A DNA stretch of 64,000 nucleotides from Kribbella steppae (GCF_004342025.1 NZ_SLWN01000001.1:124001-188000); one strand, 5' to 3'. Positions 25,748-35,460 are shown, counted from the first letter of the stretch. Program-made: numbers and translations. The notes: a model not told the origin generated them from the sequence alone.

Positions 25748-26613
25748 GTGAGAAGAGACTTTCCTTGTCACCGGCGCGCTTTCTCTCTGCGCGACGACGG
25801 CACCGGTCCGCCGGCCTCGTCGTGCTCCTGTTCGGCCTCCTGGCAGTGGGCTCGGCGTACGCCGCCTTCGCCCCTGACAGCGCGGTCGCGGACAACTCGG
25901 CCCAGTCCCAGCAGATCGAAGAGGGCAAGAAGCTCTTCGCGGTCGGTTGCGCCAGCTGCCACGGCCTGAACGCCGAGGGCGGCGGCAACGGCGAGGGCGA
26001 GATGGCCGGCCCGTCGCTGATCGGCGTCGGCGCGGCCGCGGTCGACTTCCAGGTCGGTACCGGGCGGATGCCGGCGATGCAGCCGGGTGCGCAGATCCCG
26101 CGCAAGACGCCGGCGTACACACAGGAGGAGATCGAGGCCCTGTCCGCGTACGTCGCCTCGCTCGCCCCCGGCCCGGCCGTTCCGGCGCAGGAGGCGTACG
26201 ACGTGAGCAAGGCCACTGACGAGCAGATCACCCGCGGTGGCGAGCTGTTCCGCACCAACTGCACGGCGTGCCACAACTTCGCCGGCAAGGGTGGTGCGCT
26301 GCCGAACGGCCGCTACGCGCCGTCGCTGATGGGCGTCAGTGAGAAGCACATCTACCAGGCGATGCTCACCGGTCCGCAGCAGATGCCGGTCTTCTCCGAC
26401 CAGGTGCTGCAGCCGGAGGACAAGCGCGACATCATCGCCTACCTGAAGGCGCTGGAGACCCAGAAGGACCCGGGTGGCTTCGGTCTCGGCCGGCTCGGTC
26501 CGGTGTCCGAAGGCTTGTGGGGCTGGCTGGTCGGTATCGGCCTGCTGGTCTGCGTAGCGGTCTGGATCGGCGCCAAGGGCGTCAAGGCCAAGGGAGCGAA
26601 GGCCAGTGAGTGA
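25744..26613 (+). CDS. qcrC: Cytochrome bc1 complex diheme cytochrome c subunit
   Basis: This 289-residue protein has an N-terminal membrane anchor ([15 protein letters not shown]), two haem c sites (CASCH near residue 70 and CTACH near residue 173), each followed by a Met-ligand region, and a C-terminal transmembrane helix. It replaces soluble cytochrome c in actinobacteria and passes electrons from the Rieske centre straight to the CuA site of oxidase subunit II. It is coupled to ctaE upstream. A 75-bp gap with two hairpins separates it from qcrA. Confidence 0.96.
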   Translation: MSEKRLSLSPARFLSARRRHRSAGLVVLLFGLLAVGSAYAAFAPDSAVADNSAQSQQIEEGKKLFAVGCASCHGLNAEGGGNGEGEMAGPSLIGVGAAAVDFQVGTGRMPAMQPGAQIPRKTPAYTQEEIEALSAYVASLAPGPAVPAQEAYDVSKATDEQITRGGELFRTNCTACHNFAGKGGALPNGRYAPSLMGVSEKHIYQAMLTGPQQMPVFSDQVLQPEDKRDIIAYLKALETQKDPGGFGLGRLGPVSEGLWGWLVGIGLLVCVAVWIGAKGVKAKGAKASE

Positions 26614-26693
26614 GCGCAGCGAACTCACCATCGAGCAGAGCAGTGACTCTCGGCGCTCATTCGCGCCCGGAGCGAAGCGAGGACGCGAATGAG
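26606..26693 (+). promoter_or_regulatory. Two hairpins between qcrC and qcrA; the second covers the qcrA start codon
   Basis: GTGAGT (26606-26611) pairs with ACTCAC (26623-26628). CTCATTCGCG (26656-26665) pairs perfectly with CGCGAATGAG (26684-26693). The right arm of the second stem includes the qcrA ATG (26689-26691), and its 18-nt loop holds the purine-rich GAAGCGAGGA that should serve as ribosome-binding site. The geometry suggests translational tuning of qcrA relative to qcrC. Confidence 0.5.
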
Positions 26694-27738
26694 TGACGAC
26701 AAACTGCCGGTGAAGGCAGAAGAAGAGGGGCACGGCCAGGTCGAGGTGGCCGAGCCGATCGCGGACCCGGGAATCGAGCCGCACGAGTACCGGATCACCG
26801 ACGTCGACCCGAAGGCGGCCGACCGGGTCGAGCGCCAGGTGGCCACGATGTTCGGCCTGGCCGGCCTGCTCACCCTCGGCACCTGTGTGGCGTATTTCGC
26901 CATCCCGCGCGACGCCGAGCTGACCTTCGGCCCGCTGTCCGGCAACGCGAACAACATGACGCTGGGCCTGACGCTGGGCCTGGCGCTGTTCCTGATCGGC
27001 GCCGGCGCGATCCAGTGGGCCAAGAAGCTGATGGTCGACGAGGAGATCTCCGAGGAGCGGCACCCGGCGCACTCGACGATGGAGCAGAAGGCCGAAATCA
27101 TCGCCGCCTTCCACCAGGGTGTCGACGAGTCCGGATTCACCCGGCGCAAGCTGATCCGCCGGTCGCTGCTCGGCGCGATGGCCCTGCTCGGTCTGCCGCT
27201 CATCGTGTTCCTGCGCGACCTCGGCCCGTTGCCGGGCCGCGCGCTCTACAGCACGATCTGGGCGAAGGGCATCCGCGTCGTCAACGACGTCACGCTGCGC
27301 CCGATCAAGCCGTCCGACATGGTGATCGGCCAGCTGGTCAACGCCGCGCCCGCCAACCTGGCCGCCATGCAGGAGGAGAGCCCGGTCGAGTACCAGAACT
27401 CCAAGGCGAAGTCCGCGGTGATCGTGGTCCGGATCAAGCCGAGCGAGATCATTACGCCGCCCGGCCGGGAGAACTGGGGTGTCGACGGCATCCTGTGCTA
27501 CTCCAAGATCTGCACCCACGTCGGCTGCCCGATCTCGCTGTACGAGCAGGTCACGCACCACGTGCTCTGCCCATGCCACCAGTCGACGTTCGACCTCGCG
27601 GACGGCGCCAAGGTCATTTTCGGCCCTGCCGCCCGGCCGCTGCCTCAGCTACCGTTGGCAGTGGACTCGGAGGGCTACCTGGTCGCGCAGAGCGATTTCA
27701 CCGAGCCAGTCGGTCCGAGCTTCTTCGAACGAGGGTGA
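26689..27738 (+). CDS. qcrA: Cytochrome bc1 complex Rieske iron-sulfur subunit
   Basis: This 349-residue protein has three transmembrane segments in its N-terminal half, as typical for actinobacterial QcrA, and a C-terminal Rieske domain. The [2Fe-2S] ligands are in CTHVGC and CPCHQS (two Cys and two His), with the conserved FGPAARPLPQLPL loop after them. It accepts electrons from quinol at the QcrB Qo site. The start ATG lies inside a predicted hairpin. qcrB follows after 6 bp. Confidence 0.96.
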   Translation: MSDDKLPVKAEEEGHGQVEVAEPIADPGIEPHEYRITDVDPKAADRVERQVATMFGLAGLLTLGTCVAYFAIPRDAELTFGPLSGNANNMTLGLTLGLALFLIGAGAIQWAKKLMVDEEISEERHPAHSTMEQKAEIIAAFHQGVDESGFTRRKLIRRSLLGAMALLGLPLIVFLRDLGPLPGRALYSTIWAKGIRVVNDVTLRPIKPSDMVIGQLVNAAPANLAAMQEESPVEYQNSKAKSAVIVVRIKPSEIITPPGRENWGVDGILCYSKICTHVGCPISLYEQVTHHVLCPCHQSTFDLADGAKVIFGPAARPLPQLPLAVDSEGYLVAQSDFTEPVGPSFFERG

Positions 27739-27744
27739 CCGCAC

Positions 27745-29406
27745 GTGTCTGACAAGGATTTCCCACCACCGGTCAAGTACCTCGATGACCGCCTGGGCAT
27801 CGGGAAGATCGGCCGGAAGAACCTGCGCAAGGTGTTCCCGGACCACTGGTCCTTCATGCTCGGCGAGATCGCGCTGTACAGCTTCATCATCTTGATCCTC
27901 ACCGGCATCTTCCTCACCTTCTGGTTCAAGCCGTCGATGGCCGAGATCGAGTACCAGGGCTCGTACAGCCTGCTCAAGGGCCTGCACATGTCCGAGGCGT
28001 ACGCCTCGACGCTGGACATCTCGTTCGACGTCCGCGGCGGCCTGCTGATGCGGCAGATCCACCACTGGGCGGCGGTGCTGTTCATCGCCGCGATGATGGT
28101 GCACCTGCTCCGCATCTTCTTCACCGGCGCGTTCCGCAAGCCGCGTGAGCTGAACTGGGTGATCGGCTTCACGATGCTGTTCCTCGGCATCATCGAGGGC
28201 TTCATCGGCTACGGTCTGCCCGACGACCTGCTGTCCGGGACCGGTCTACGGATCACCCAGGGCATGATCGGTGCGTCACCGGTGGTCGGCACGTACATGA
28301 ACTTCTTCATCTTCGGCGGTGAGTTCCCCGGCGACGACATGGTGCCCCGGTTCTTCATCGTGCACGTGCTGCTCATCCCGGGCTTGATCCTGTTGCTGGT
28401 GTCGGTCCACCTGTTCCTGGTCGTGTACCACAAGCACACGCAGTACCCGGGCCCCGGCCGGACCAACAACAACGTGGTCGGCTACCCGCTGATGCCGGTG
28501 TACATGGCCAAGGCCGGCGGCTTCTTCTTCGTCGTGTTCGGCGTCACCGCCCTGATGGGCGCTCTGATGCAGATCAACCCGGTCTGGCTGTACGGGCCGT
28601 ACAACCCGGCGGAGGTGACGGCGGGATCCCAGCCGGACTGGTATATGGGCTGGCTGGAAGGCTCGGTCCGCATCATGCCCGGATTCGAGTCGACCTTCTG
28701 GGGCATCACGCTCAGCTGGAACCTGATCATCCCGGCCCTGCTGATACCACCTGCCTTCGTCACTCTGGTCGCGCTCTATCCGTTCATCGAGGCCTGGATC
28801 ACCGGTGACAAGCGGGAGCACCACCTGCTGGACCGGCCGCGCAACATGCCGACCCGGACCGGTATCGGTGCCGCCTTCATCACCTTCTACGGGCTGCTCT
28901 GGATCGGTGGTGGTAACGACCTGGTCGCCACCCACTTCGGGATCTCGCTGAACAACGTGACCTGGTTCCTCCGGTTCGCGGTCATCCTCGGCCCGATCTT
29001 CGCGTTCTGGATCACCCGGCGGATCGCGATCTCGCTGCAGCGGGCCGACAACGACCGGATCCTGCACGGCCTGGAGTCGGGCATCATCGTCCGCTCCCCC
29101 GACGGTGCGTACTCCGAGAAGCACACCCCGATCGGGACGTACGAGGCCTACGAGCTCACAGCCCGGGACCGGATGCTGCCACTGGAGATCGGTCCGGAGA
29201 CCGACGACAACGGCGTCCGCGCCCCGCGCCGGGCCCTGAACAAGCTCCGCGCCCGGCTGTCGCGCTTCTACTTCGCCGACGCGGTGCAGAAGCCGACCTA
29301 CGAGGAGGTCGAGGAAGCTCACGCCCACGGTCAGGGACCGGGCGACGAGCACGAGGAACTGACCGACACGGAGACCTTCCGCGAGGTCACCAGCGACAGG
29401 TCCTGA
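27745..29406 (+). CDS. qcrB: Cytochrome bc1 complex cytochrome b subunit
   Basis: This 553-residue membrane protein starts at GTG 27745. It carries the b-type haem-binding helices (HHWAAVLFIAAMMVHLLRIFFTGAF and the VHLFLVVYHKHTQYPG region) and a Qo-site segment with PDWYMGW in place of the usual PEW. The long hydrophilic C-terminal extension (~120 residues) is characteristic of actinobacterial QcrB. It oxidises menaquinol and pumps protons in the supercomplex. The gene ends the operon at a strong terminator. Confidence 0.96.
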   Translation: MSDKDFPPPVKYLDDRLGIGKIGRKNLRKVFPDHWSFMLGEIALYSFIILILTGIFLTFWFKPSMAEIEYQGSYSLLKGLHMSEAYASTLDISFDVRGGLLMRQIHHWAAVLFIAAMMVHLLRIFFTGAFRKPRELNWVIGFTMLFLGIIEGFIGYGLPDDLLSGTGLRITQGMIGASPVVGTYMNFFIFGGEFPGDDMVPRFFIVHVLLIPGLILLLVSVHLFLVVYHKHTQYPGPGRTNNNVVGYPLMPVYMAKAGGFFFVVFGVTALMGALMQINPVWLYGPYNPAEVTAGSQPDWYMGWLEGSVRIMPGFESTFWGITLSWNLIIPALLIPPAFVTLVALYPFIEAWITGDKREHHLLDRPRNMPTRTGIGAAFITFYGLLWIGGGNDLVATHFGISLNNVTWFLRFAVILGPIFAFWITRRIAISLQRADNDRILHGLESGIIVRSPDGAYSEKHTPIGTYEAYELTARDRMLPLEIGPETDDNGVRAPRRALNKLRARLSRFYFADAVQKPTYEEVEEAHAHGQGPGDEHEELTDTETFREVTSDRS

Positions 29407-29419
29407 TCAGCACCACACC

Positions 29420-29448
29420 AAGAAGCCCCGGCCCCGCCGGGGCTTCTT
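29420..29448. terminator. Bidirectional terminator after qcrB
   Basis: AAGAAGCCCCGGC (29420-29432) and GCCGGGGCTTCTT (29436-29448) form a perfect 13-bp stem with a 3-nt loop. The A- and T-rich ends give U-tracts in both directions. It separates qcrB from the convergent MarR gene. Confidence 0.88.
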
Positions 29449-29451
29449 GCG

Positions 29452-29910
29452 TTATCCGATGGCCTCGTTGACCGCGTTGAGGTACTTGCCGACGACAACC
29501 CGCTCGGACTGCCCCAGCTCGACCGCGATCAGGCGCTCGAGCAGCGGGCCGAAGAACTGCCAGCCGAGGTCGACCGCGCTGTCGGACACCTGGAGGCGCG
29601 CACTTCGGCCGTCCGAGTGGCTTCTGAGGCGTTCGACGTGCCCGGCGGCCTCCAGCCGGTGGATGACCGCCGTCGTGGCCTGAGAGCTCATTCCCAGCTG
29701 TCCAGCGAGCCATCCCGGCGTTGCCTCCACTCCGGCCCTCTCGGCGTCCAGCAGGCGGATCAGCGCGCGTACGTCGGTCCCGTGCAAACCCGTCGTACGC
29801 GCGAACTCCCCCACCGCCAGCTCCAGGCGCAGCGCGACCTCCCGCAGCCGGTGCACCAGCTCCAACGCCGCCGCCCGCTCCGGATCCGCCGGCATCACTC
29901 GTTCACGCAT
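29452..29910 (-). CDS. MarR-family transcriptional regulator
   Basis: This 152-residue protein starts at ATG 29910. It has a winged helix: LAGQLGMSSQATTAVIHRLEAAG as recognition region, then HVERLRSHSDGRSARLQVSD as the wing with its conserved Asp-x-Arg. Helices at both ends form the dimer interface. It is divergent from an alpha/beta hydrolase, and a palindrome sits between the two starts, so it most likely represses both genes. ATG 29910 is preceded by a TAAGTT -10 box at 7-nt spacing (leaderless); ATG 29895 is an alternative. Confidence 0.85.
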   Translation of the reverse strand: MRERVMPADPERAAALELVHRLREVALRLELAVGEFARTTGLHGTDVRALIRLLDAERAGVEATPGWLAGQLGMSSQATTAVIHRLEAAGHVERLRSHSDGRSARLQVSDSAVDLGWQFFGPLLERLIAVELGQSERVVVGKYLNAVNEAIG

Positions 29911-29917
29911 ACCCGGC

Positions 29918-29944
29918 AACTTACCTCACTGAGTGAGCTATCCT
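29918..29944. promoter_or_regulatory. Divergent leaderless promoters with a palindromic operator
   Basis: CTCACT-G-AGTGAG (29925-29937) is a perfect 6+1+6 palindrome. It is flanked by TAAGTT on the minus strand (29923-29918, 7 nt before the marR ATG) and TATCCT on the plus strand (29939-29944, 6 nt before the hydrolase ATG). A dimer bound to the palindrome would cover both -10 boxes. Confidence 0.6.
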
Positions 29945-29950
29945 CGCCTC

Positions 29951-30751
29951 ATGACCTTCCAGGACGCGTACGACGCCCTGCTCGAACGCTGGGGTGTCCC
30001 GGTGGATCAACTCGACATCGGCGGCACCCACGTGAACGCCTGCGGGCCGCTCGATGCCCCTCCCGTGGTCCTCCTCGCCGGCCACGGCGCGACCTCTCCG
30101 GTGTGGTTCTCCGTCGCACCCCGGCTCGCCGAACAGCACCGTGTCTACGCGATCGACCTGCTCGGCGACGCCGGCCGCAGTACCGGCACCCCTCCCCGCA
30201 CGATCGACGATCTGATGACCTGGCTGACCGGCGTACTCGACGGCCTCAGCGTCGACCGACCACAGCTGGTGGGACATTCGTACGGCGCCTGGCTAGCCCT
30301 CACCTACACACTGCGGAATCCCGCGCGGGTCGACCGGCTCGCACTCATCGACCCGACAGATTGCTTCACCGGCCTGCGCCTCCCCTACATCGCCCGAGCG
30401 CTGCCGAGCCTCCTTCGGCCCTCCCGGCAGCGCACCCTGTCGTTCCTGCGCTGGGAAACCCAGGGCCTACCGGTCGACGAGCAATGGCTCGAGCTAGCCG
30501 CCCTGGCCGCTGAGCAACCCACCGCGCCCTTCGTCCGCCCCAAGCGCCCCACCGACGACCAACTACGGTCCCTGCGACCCGTTCCCCTGGTCCTCGTTGC
30601 CGCCCGCAGCAAGAGCCACGACCCCGATCACCTCACTCAACGCGTCACCACGCTCATCCCGTCGGCAACCGTCGTACGCCTGGAAACGGCGACGCACCAC
30701 TCGCTGCCCGTCCTGCACGCAGACGAGGTAGCGAAGGCTTTGTCAGCCTGA
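29951..30751 (+). CDS. Alpha/beta hydrolase
   Basis: This 266-residue protein starts at ATG 29951. It has an oxyanion-hole strand (VVLLAGHGATSP), the segment AIDLLGDAGRS, the nucleophile elbow GHSYGAWLAL and a C-terminal TATHHSLP that supplies the catalytic His. This is the standard esterase/hydrolase triad. The substrate is unknown; control by the adjacent MarR regulator suggests a role toward a small xenobiotic or phenolic compound. Confidence 0.82.
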   Translation: MTFQDAYDALLERWGVPVDQLDIGGTHVNACGPLDAPPVVLLAGHGATSPVWFSVAPRLAEQHRVYAIDLLGDAGRSTGTPPRTIDDLMTWLTGVLDGLSVDRPQLVGHSYGAWLALTYTLRNPARVDRLALIDPTDCFTGLRLPYIARALPSLLRPSRQRTLSFLRWETQGLPVDEQWLELAALAAEQPTAPFVRPKRPTDDQLRSLRPVPLVLVAARSKSHDPDHLTQRVTTLIPSATVVRLETATHHSLPVLHADEVAKALSA

Positions 30752-30829
30752 GAACTGGTCCGGCACCTAGGATCTGGTGCCGTGCAGAGCATGGCTCGGA
30801 AGTGGCTGGGGCGTCGGAGGAGCTGTGGG

Positions 30830-32074
30830 TCAGGACAGGGCTGAGCCGGCCTTGTAGGCGGCCCAGGTCGTGTTCCAGTCGGTCCAGCCGTTGCCTGGCT
30901 CCATCTTGCGGGTGGTGCCGGTGACGATGACGGGGTCGCCGCGGAGGGTCTGCTGGAAGTACCACTGGCCGTTCGCGAGACTCATGCCGACGCAGCCGTG
31001 GCTCACGTTCGCGCTGCCCTGGCTGCCGGACGACCACGGTGCACCGTGCATGAACTCGCCGGAGCTGGTGACCCGCTGGGCCCACTTCACGTCGTGGATG
31101 TCGTAGTACTCCGGGTCGCCCGGCTTGATGCCGACGGTCCGCGCGTCCATCCGCTTGGTGGCGAACTTCTCCATGATCACCTTCACCCCGCTGCGGGTGG
31201 TGAAGCCGTCCTTGCCGGCGGTGATCGGGATGCTCCGGGCCAGCTTGCCGTTGATGGTGACGTACATCGTGTGCTTCTTGACGTCGACCCTGGTGACCAC
31301 GGACTTGCCGATGGCGAAGGAGATCTTGCGGCTGGCCGAGCCCCAGGTGTTGCTGCCGGCGTTGACGCCCTGGGTGTCGATGTTCACCGTCACCTTGGTG
31401 CCGGCCGGCCAGTAGTTCTTCGGCCGGTAGTTGACCTGCTTGCTGTTCACCCAGTGCCAGCTGCCGTCGACCGGGACCGACGTGGTCACCTTGAGCCGCT
31501 TCTCGACCGCCGCCTGGTCCTTGACCGGGTTGTTCCAGTAGATCTGGATCGGTAGCGCGACGCCGACGGTCTCACCGTTCAGCGGGACGACCGAGGCCTT
31601 CAGGTTCCTGGCCGCCTTCAGCGTCTTGAAGGTCGAACTGATCGGCACAGTGGCGCCGTCGGTGCCCTCCGCGGAGCCGGTCACGGTGTACGACGCTCCA
31701 GGCTCGAGCTGCGGCGCGGACGTCCACTGGTTCTTCTCGGTGTTGAAGCTGCCGGCCACCGTGTCGCCGTCGTCGTCCTTGAGCCTGACGTCCTTCAACG
31801 TGCCCACTGAGGTCTTCACGGTCACCGGGGTGTCCGGCTTGACCGAGGTGGCGCCCTTGGCCGGGACGACGGAGACGCTGGCCGCGCCCGGGTCCGGCGA
31901 CGGAGTCGTCGAGGCACCGGGGGTGGTCGAGGCACCCGGCGTACCGCTACTCTGCGTCGCACCCGGCGATGGCGAGCCTCCCGCCTCGGTGTCACTGCAC
32001 GCGGAGCCGACCAGCAGCATCACGCAGATCCCCGCCACGGCAAGGCCATGCTTGCGCACCGAACCGCTCACCAT
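30830..32074 (-). CDS. L,D-transpeptidase (LdtMt2-like), lipoprotein
   Basis: This 414-residue protein starts at ATG 32074 with GGAGAG upstream. An N-terminal signal ends at VGSAC, a weak lipobox, so it may be lipid-anchored. A Ser/Thr/Pro linker, two Ig-like domains (~60-260) and a YkuD domain follow. The catalytic motif is SHGCVGMS (Cys near residue 361), with a His upstream in EFMHGAPWS. Such enzymes make 3-3 mDAP cross-links in peptidoglycan and are a target of carbapenems. It stands alone between the hydrolase and the oxidase genes. Confidence 0.9.
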   Translation of the reverse strand: MVSGSVRKHGLAVAGICVMLLVGSACSDTEAGGSPSPGATQSSGTPGASTTPGASTTPSPDPGAASVSVVPAKGATSVKPDTPVTVKTSVGTLKDVRLKDDDGDTVAGSFNTEKNQWTSAPQLEPGASYTVTGSAEGTDGATVPISSTFKTLKAARNLKASVVPLNGETVGVALPIQIYWNNPVKDQAAVEKRLKVTTSVPVDGSWHWVNSKQVNYRPKNYWPAGTKVTVNIDTQGVNAGSNTWGSASRKISFAIGKSVVTRVDVKKHTMYVTINGKLARSIPITAGKDGFTTRSGVKVIMEKFATKRMDARTVGIKPGDPEYYDIHDVKWAQRVTSSGEFMHGAPWSSGSQGSANVSHGCVGMSLANGQWYFQQTLRGDPVIVTGTTRKMEPGNGWTDWNTTWAAYKAGSALS

Positions 32075-32210
32075 TCCCCAGCTCTCCCCTGTTTGCATGA
32101 ATCGCCGCCAGGGTAACCCGTCGTACCGACAGATCCCGGCAGCGCACCGCCACTGAAGTGGTACGGACCACAACGGTCCGTTCTCCGTGGCACCCCATAA
32201 GACGCGCAAA

Positions 32211-32240
32211 GGCGCCATCCGGTTGGCTCCGGATGGCGCC
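32211..32240 (-). terminator. Terminator after ctaF
   Basis: GGCGCCATCCGG (32211-32222) and CCGGATGGCGCC (32229-32240) form a perfect 12-bp stem with a 6-nt loop. On the minus strand TTTGCG follows. A second small hairpin, ACGGACC/GGTCCGT (32163-32181), lies further downstream before the L,D-transpeptidase gene. Confidence 0.85.
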
Positions 32241-32254
32241 CGTACGGCGTTCAA

Positions 32255-32650
32255 CTAGTGAGCGTGGTCACCGCGGTAGTACTCGAAGATGAACCCGGAC
32301 AGCGTGAGGATGCCGAGGGCGCAGCCGGCGATGAACAGCCACCAGCCGAAGACGATGCCCAGCACCACCACCGACAGGGTGAGCGCGCACCACAGCGGCC
32401 ACCACGAGTACGGCGGGAAGAAGCCGAGCTCACCGGCTCCCTCGACGATCTCCGCTTCCTTGCGGTCCTCCGGCCGGGGGTCCATCCGGCGCGCGGTGAT
32501 GCTCAGGTAGAACGCCACCAGCAGGGACAGGAAGAACGTCATCACCAGTGCGGTGGTGCCGGTCGGGTCCTCCGACATCAGCCAGTAGATCGGCGTGACG
32601 ACCAGCACGAACACACTCAGGATCCCGAAGACCCAGGCTTCGATCTTCAC
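32255..32650 (-). CDS. ctaF: Cytochrome c oxidase subunit IV (actinobacterial type)
   Basis: This 131-residue protein has four transmembrane helices in two hairpins. It matches the small actinobacterial aa3 subunit IV (opening [20 protein letters not shown], a [15 protein letters not shown] loop and a His-ended C-terminus). It has no cofactor ligand and stabilises the oxidase. Its ATG overlaps the ctaD stop (ATGA). Confidence 0.93.
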   Translation of the reverse strand: MKIEAWVFGILSVFVLVVTPIYWLMSEDPTGTTALVMTFFLSLLVAFYLSITARRMDPRPEDRKEAEIVEGAGELGFFPPYSWWPLWCALTLSVVVLGIVFGWWLFIAGCALGILTLSGFIFEYYRGDHAH

Positions 32651-34419
32651 GCCCTGTCCTCCCTGTCGGTCTCGATACCGGCGTTCTCCTTCAGGTTCTC
32701 GACCCGGCCCTGGTCCTCACCGGCGTCGAGCAGGTTGTCCTTCGAGGCCTGGTTGTCCGGGTACTCCGCCAGCGCGAGGTCCGCGTGGTGCAGGTCGAAG
32801 GCCGGGCTCTCGGACCGGATCCGCGGCAGCCGGTCGAAGTTGTGCCGCGGCGGCGGCGAACTGGTCGCCCACTCCAGCGAGCGGCCCCAGCCCCACGGGT
32901 CGTCCACGCCCACCAGCGGCGCCTTGCGCGACTTGTAGACGTTGTAGAAGAACGGCAGCATCGACATGCCGAGGATGAAGGCACCGATGCTGGACACCTC
33001 GTTCAGCGTGGTGAAGCCCTCGTTCGCGCCGTACGACGCGTAGCGCCGCGGCATCCCCTCGACACCCAGCCAGTGCTGCACCAGGAACGTGGTGTGGAAG
33101 CCGATGAACAGCAGCCAGAAGTGGAGCTTGCCGAGCTTCTCGTCGAGCATCCGGCCGGTCATCTTCGGCCACCAGAAGTAGAACCCGGCGAACATCGCGA
33201 ACACCACCGTGCCGAAGACGACGTAGTGGAAGTGCGCGACCACGAAGTAGGAGTCGGACAGCTGGTAGTCCAGCGCCGGCGAGGCCAGGATGATGCCGGT
33301 CAGACCGCCGAACAGGAAGGTGGTCAGGAAGCCCACCGACCACAGCATCGGGGTGTCGAACGACACTGAGCCGCCCCACATGGTGCCGATCCAGTTGAAG
33401 AACTTCACCCCGGTCGGGACCGCGATCAAGAACGTCATGAAGGAGAAGAACGGTAGGTTCACCGCTCCGGTGACGAACATGTGGTGCGCCCACACCGCCA
33501 CCGACAGGATCGCGATACCCAGCGTCGCGCAGACCAGGCCGATGTAGCCGAAGACCGGCTTGCGGCTGAACACCGGCAGGATCTCGGTGATGATGCCGAA
33601 GAACGGCAGCGCGATGATGTACACCTCGGGATGCCCGAAGAACCAGAACAGGTGTTGCCACAGCAATGGCCCACCGTTCGCGGCATCGAAGACGTGAGCC
33701 CCTAGAGCTCGATCCGCCTCCAGCATCAGCAGCGCGCCGGCCAGGATCGGGAACGCGATCAGGACGAGGATCGACGTGACCAGGATGTTCCAGGTGAAGA
33801 TCGGCATCCGGAACATCGTCATACCCGGTGCGCGCATGGTGATGATCGTGGTGACGAAGTTGACCGCACCGAGGATGGTGCCCAGACCGGCCATCCACAG
33901 ACCCATGATCCACAGGTCACCGCCGACACCCGGCGAGCGGACCGCGTTGGACAGCGGGGCGTAGGCGAACCAGCCGAAGTCGGCCGCGCCGCCCGGGGTG
34001 AAGAACCCGCTGATGGTGATCAGTCCGCCGAACAGGAACAGCCAGAAGCTGAACATGTTCAGCCGCGGGAAGGCCACATCCGGGGCGCCGATCTGGACGG
34101 GCATGATCACGTTCGCGAAGCCGACGAACAGCGGGGTCGCGAACAGCAGCAGCATGATCGTGCCGTGCATGGTGAAGAGCTGGTTGTAGACCTCTTCGTT
34201 CACGATCTGCAGACCCGGCTTGGCCAGCTCGGCCCGGATCAGCAGCGCCATCACGCCGCCGATCAGGAAGAACGCGAACGAGACGATCAGGTACAGGTGG
34301 CCGATCAGCTTGTGGTCGGTGGTGGTCAGCCACTTGACCGCGATCTGGCCCTTGCTGCGCCGCCGGGGCAGCACGCTGGTCGCACCGATGGCGCCGGTGC
34401 GTTCGGCGAAGTCGGTCAC
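32647..34419 (-). CDS. ctaD: Cytochrome c oxidase subunit I
   Basis: This 590-residue protein with 12 transmembrane helices is the catalytic subunit of the aa3 oxidase. The haem a ligand is in [10 protein letters not shown]. The CuB and cross-linked His-Tyr region is in [18 protein letters not shown], and the HHMF and VAHFHYV motifs carry CuB and haem ligands. It reduces O2 to water and pumps protons. It is translated between ctaC and ctaF with 4-bp overlaps on each side. Confidence 0.97.
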   Translation of the reverse strand: MTDFAERTGAIGATSVLPRRRSKGQIAVKWLTTTDHKLIGHLYLIVSFAFFLIGGVMALLIRAELAKPGLQIVNEEVYNQLFTMHGTIMLLLFATPLFVGFANVIMPVQIGAPDVAFPRLNMFSFWLFLFGGLITISGFFTPGGAADFGWFAYAPLSNAVRSPGVGGDLWIMGLWMAGLGTILGAVNFVTTIITMRAPGMTMFRMPIFTWNILVTSILVLIAFPILAGALLMLEADRALGAHVFDAANGGPLLWQHLFWFFGHPEVYIIALPFFGIITEILPVFSRKPVFGYIGLVCATLGIAILSVAVWAHHMFVTGAVNLPFFSFMTFLIAVPTGVKFFNWIGTMWGGSVSFDTPMLWSVGFLTTFLFGGLTGIILASPALDYQLSDSYFVVAHFHYVVFGTVVFAMFAGFYFWWPKMTGRMLDEKLGKLHFWLLFIGFHTTFLVQHWLGVEGMPRRYASYGANEGFTTLNEVSSIGAFILGMSMLPFFYNVYKSRKAPLVGVDDPWGWGRSLEWATSSPPPRHNFDRLPRIRSESPAFDLHHADLALAEYPDNQASKDNLLDAGEDQGRVENLKENAGIETDREDRA

Positions 34420-35309
34420 TTCTCGCCCTCCTCTGGCCCGTGGCCAGGAATGGTGGTGGCGTCCTGGCCACCGGTGGCGGCGCCGGTCTGGCCCTTGGCG
34501 GCCAGTTCACGCAGGTGCGCGTCGTACTCGGAGCGGGTGACCACCCTGACGGAGAAGACCATCCGGCTGTGGTAGAGCCCGCAGAGCTCGGCGCACTTGC
34601 CGGCGAAGATGCCGGTCTTGGTCGGGGTCAGCTCGAACTTGTTGGTCCGGCCGGGGATGACGTCGAGCTTGAAGTAGAACGCCGGCACCCAGAAGGAGTG
34701 GATGACGTCCGGCGAGGTCAGGTCGAACTGGACCGTCTCGTTCACCGGCAGCCACAGCTGGGCGGGCTTGTCCAGCGTGCCGGTCTCCCAGACGCCTTCC
34801 TGGCCGTCGACGGTCGCTTTGTAGTTGAAGGTCCACTGCCACTGCTGGCCGACCACGTTGACGGTGTTCTGCGGGGAGTTCGACATCGCGGTGATCTGGT
34901 TGCCGTGCTCGACGGTGTAGTAGAAGAGCACACCGATGATGGCGAACGGCGCGAGCGTGTAGAGCACCTCGAGCGGCAGGTTGTACCGCACCTGCCTAGG
35001 AGCGTCCTCGTCGCGCTTGCGGTACCGCACGACGACCCACAGGATCAGGGCCCAGACCAACACGCCGACGATCAGGGCGGCGATCCAGGCGCCGATCCAG
35101 AGGCTGAGGACGGCCTCGGTCCGGTCCGATGCGCCCACGGGGAGCCCGAGTCGTTTCCACTGCTCTTTGTTCGCCGTCGAGCAACCGGTCAGCAGCAGGG
35201 TGCCGAGCACCACTACCGAACCGACCAGCAGGCGTCGCTTTCCCGGACGTGTGGCGCTGGCAGGACCTGCCGCGCGCTCGTCCACTCCGGGCGTGCCGTT
35301 CGAACCCAC
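34416..35309 (-). CDS. ctaC: Cytochrome c oxidase subunit II
   Basis: The start is GTG 35309, with GGAAAGG upstream; longer readings are antisense to the next gene. The 297-residue lipoprotein has a signal ending in LLLTGC, two transmembrane helices and a cupredoxin domain. The CuA ligands are in SPDVIHSFW and [12 protein letters not shown]. It receives electrons from QcrC. It is the first gene of the ctaC-ctaD-ctaF operon, opposite in orientation to the ctaE-qcrCAB operon. Confidence 0.95.
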   Translation of the reverse strand: MGSNGTPGVDERAAGPASATRPGKRRLLVGSVVVLGTLLLTGCSTANKEQWKRLGLPVGASDRTEAVLSLWIGAWIAALIVGVLVWALILWVVVRYRKRDEDAPRQVRYNLPLEVLYTLAPFAIIGVLFYYTVEHGNQITAMSNSPQNTVNVVGQQWQWTFNYKATVDGQEGVWETGTLDKPAQLWLPVNETVQFDLTSPDVIHSFWVPAFYFKLDVIPGRTNKFELTPTKTGIFAGKCAELCGLYHSRMVFSVRVVTRSEYDAHLRELAAKGQTGAATGGQDATTIPGHGPEEGEK

Positions 35310-35392
35310 GGGGCGCCTTTCCCTTCCCAAGTGAGACTGACGACCAAACACTACTGGACACCTTCTGCGGTCCCGCGCATAGGTAGGGCCGA

Positions 35393-35447
35393 GAGCATGT
35401 CGGCTCCTGCGCTGCGTGCTGCGCGGCACTCGGTGGGCGACATGCTC
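35393..35447. repeat. 10-bp inverted repeat in the ctaC / cysteine-desulfurase-like gap
   Basis: GAGCATGTCG (35393-35402) and CGACATGCTC (35438-35447) are perfect complements separated by 35 nt. The spacer is itself rich in GCTGCG repeats. The right arm ends one base before a TAGCGT -10 box. It could be an operator pair or a transcript hairpin for the divergent genes. Confidence 0.5.
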
Positions 35448-35453
35448 TAGCGT
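35448..35453 (+). promoter_or_regulatory. TAGCGT -10 box, leaderless start of the cysteine-desulfurase-like gene
   Basis: TAGCGT lies exactly 7 nt before GTG 35461 and no Shine-Dalgarno is visible. It is the same element and spacing as at 15284 and 46284. Confidence 0.55.
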
Positions 35454-35460
35454 TTCCCCT

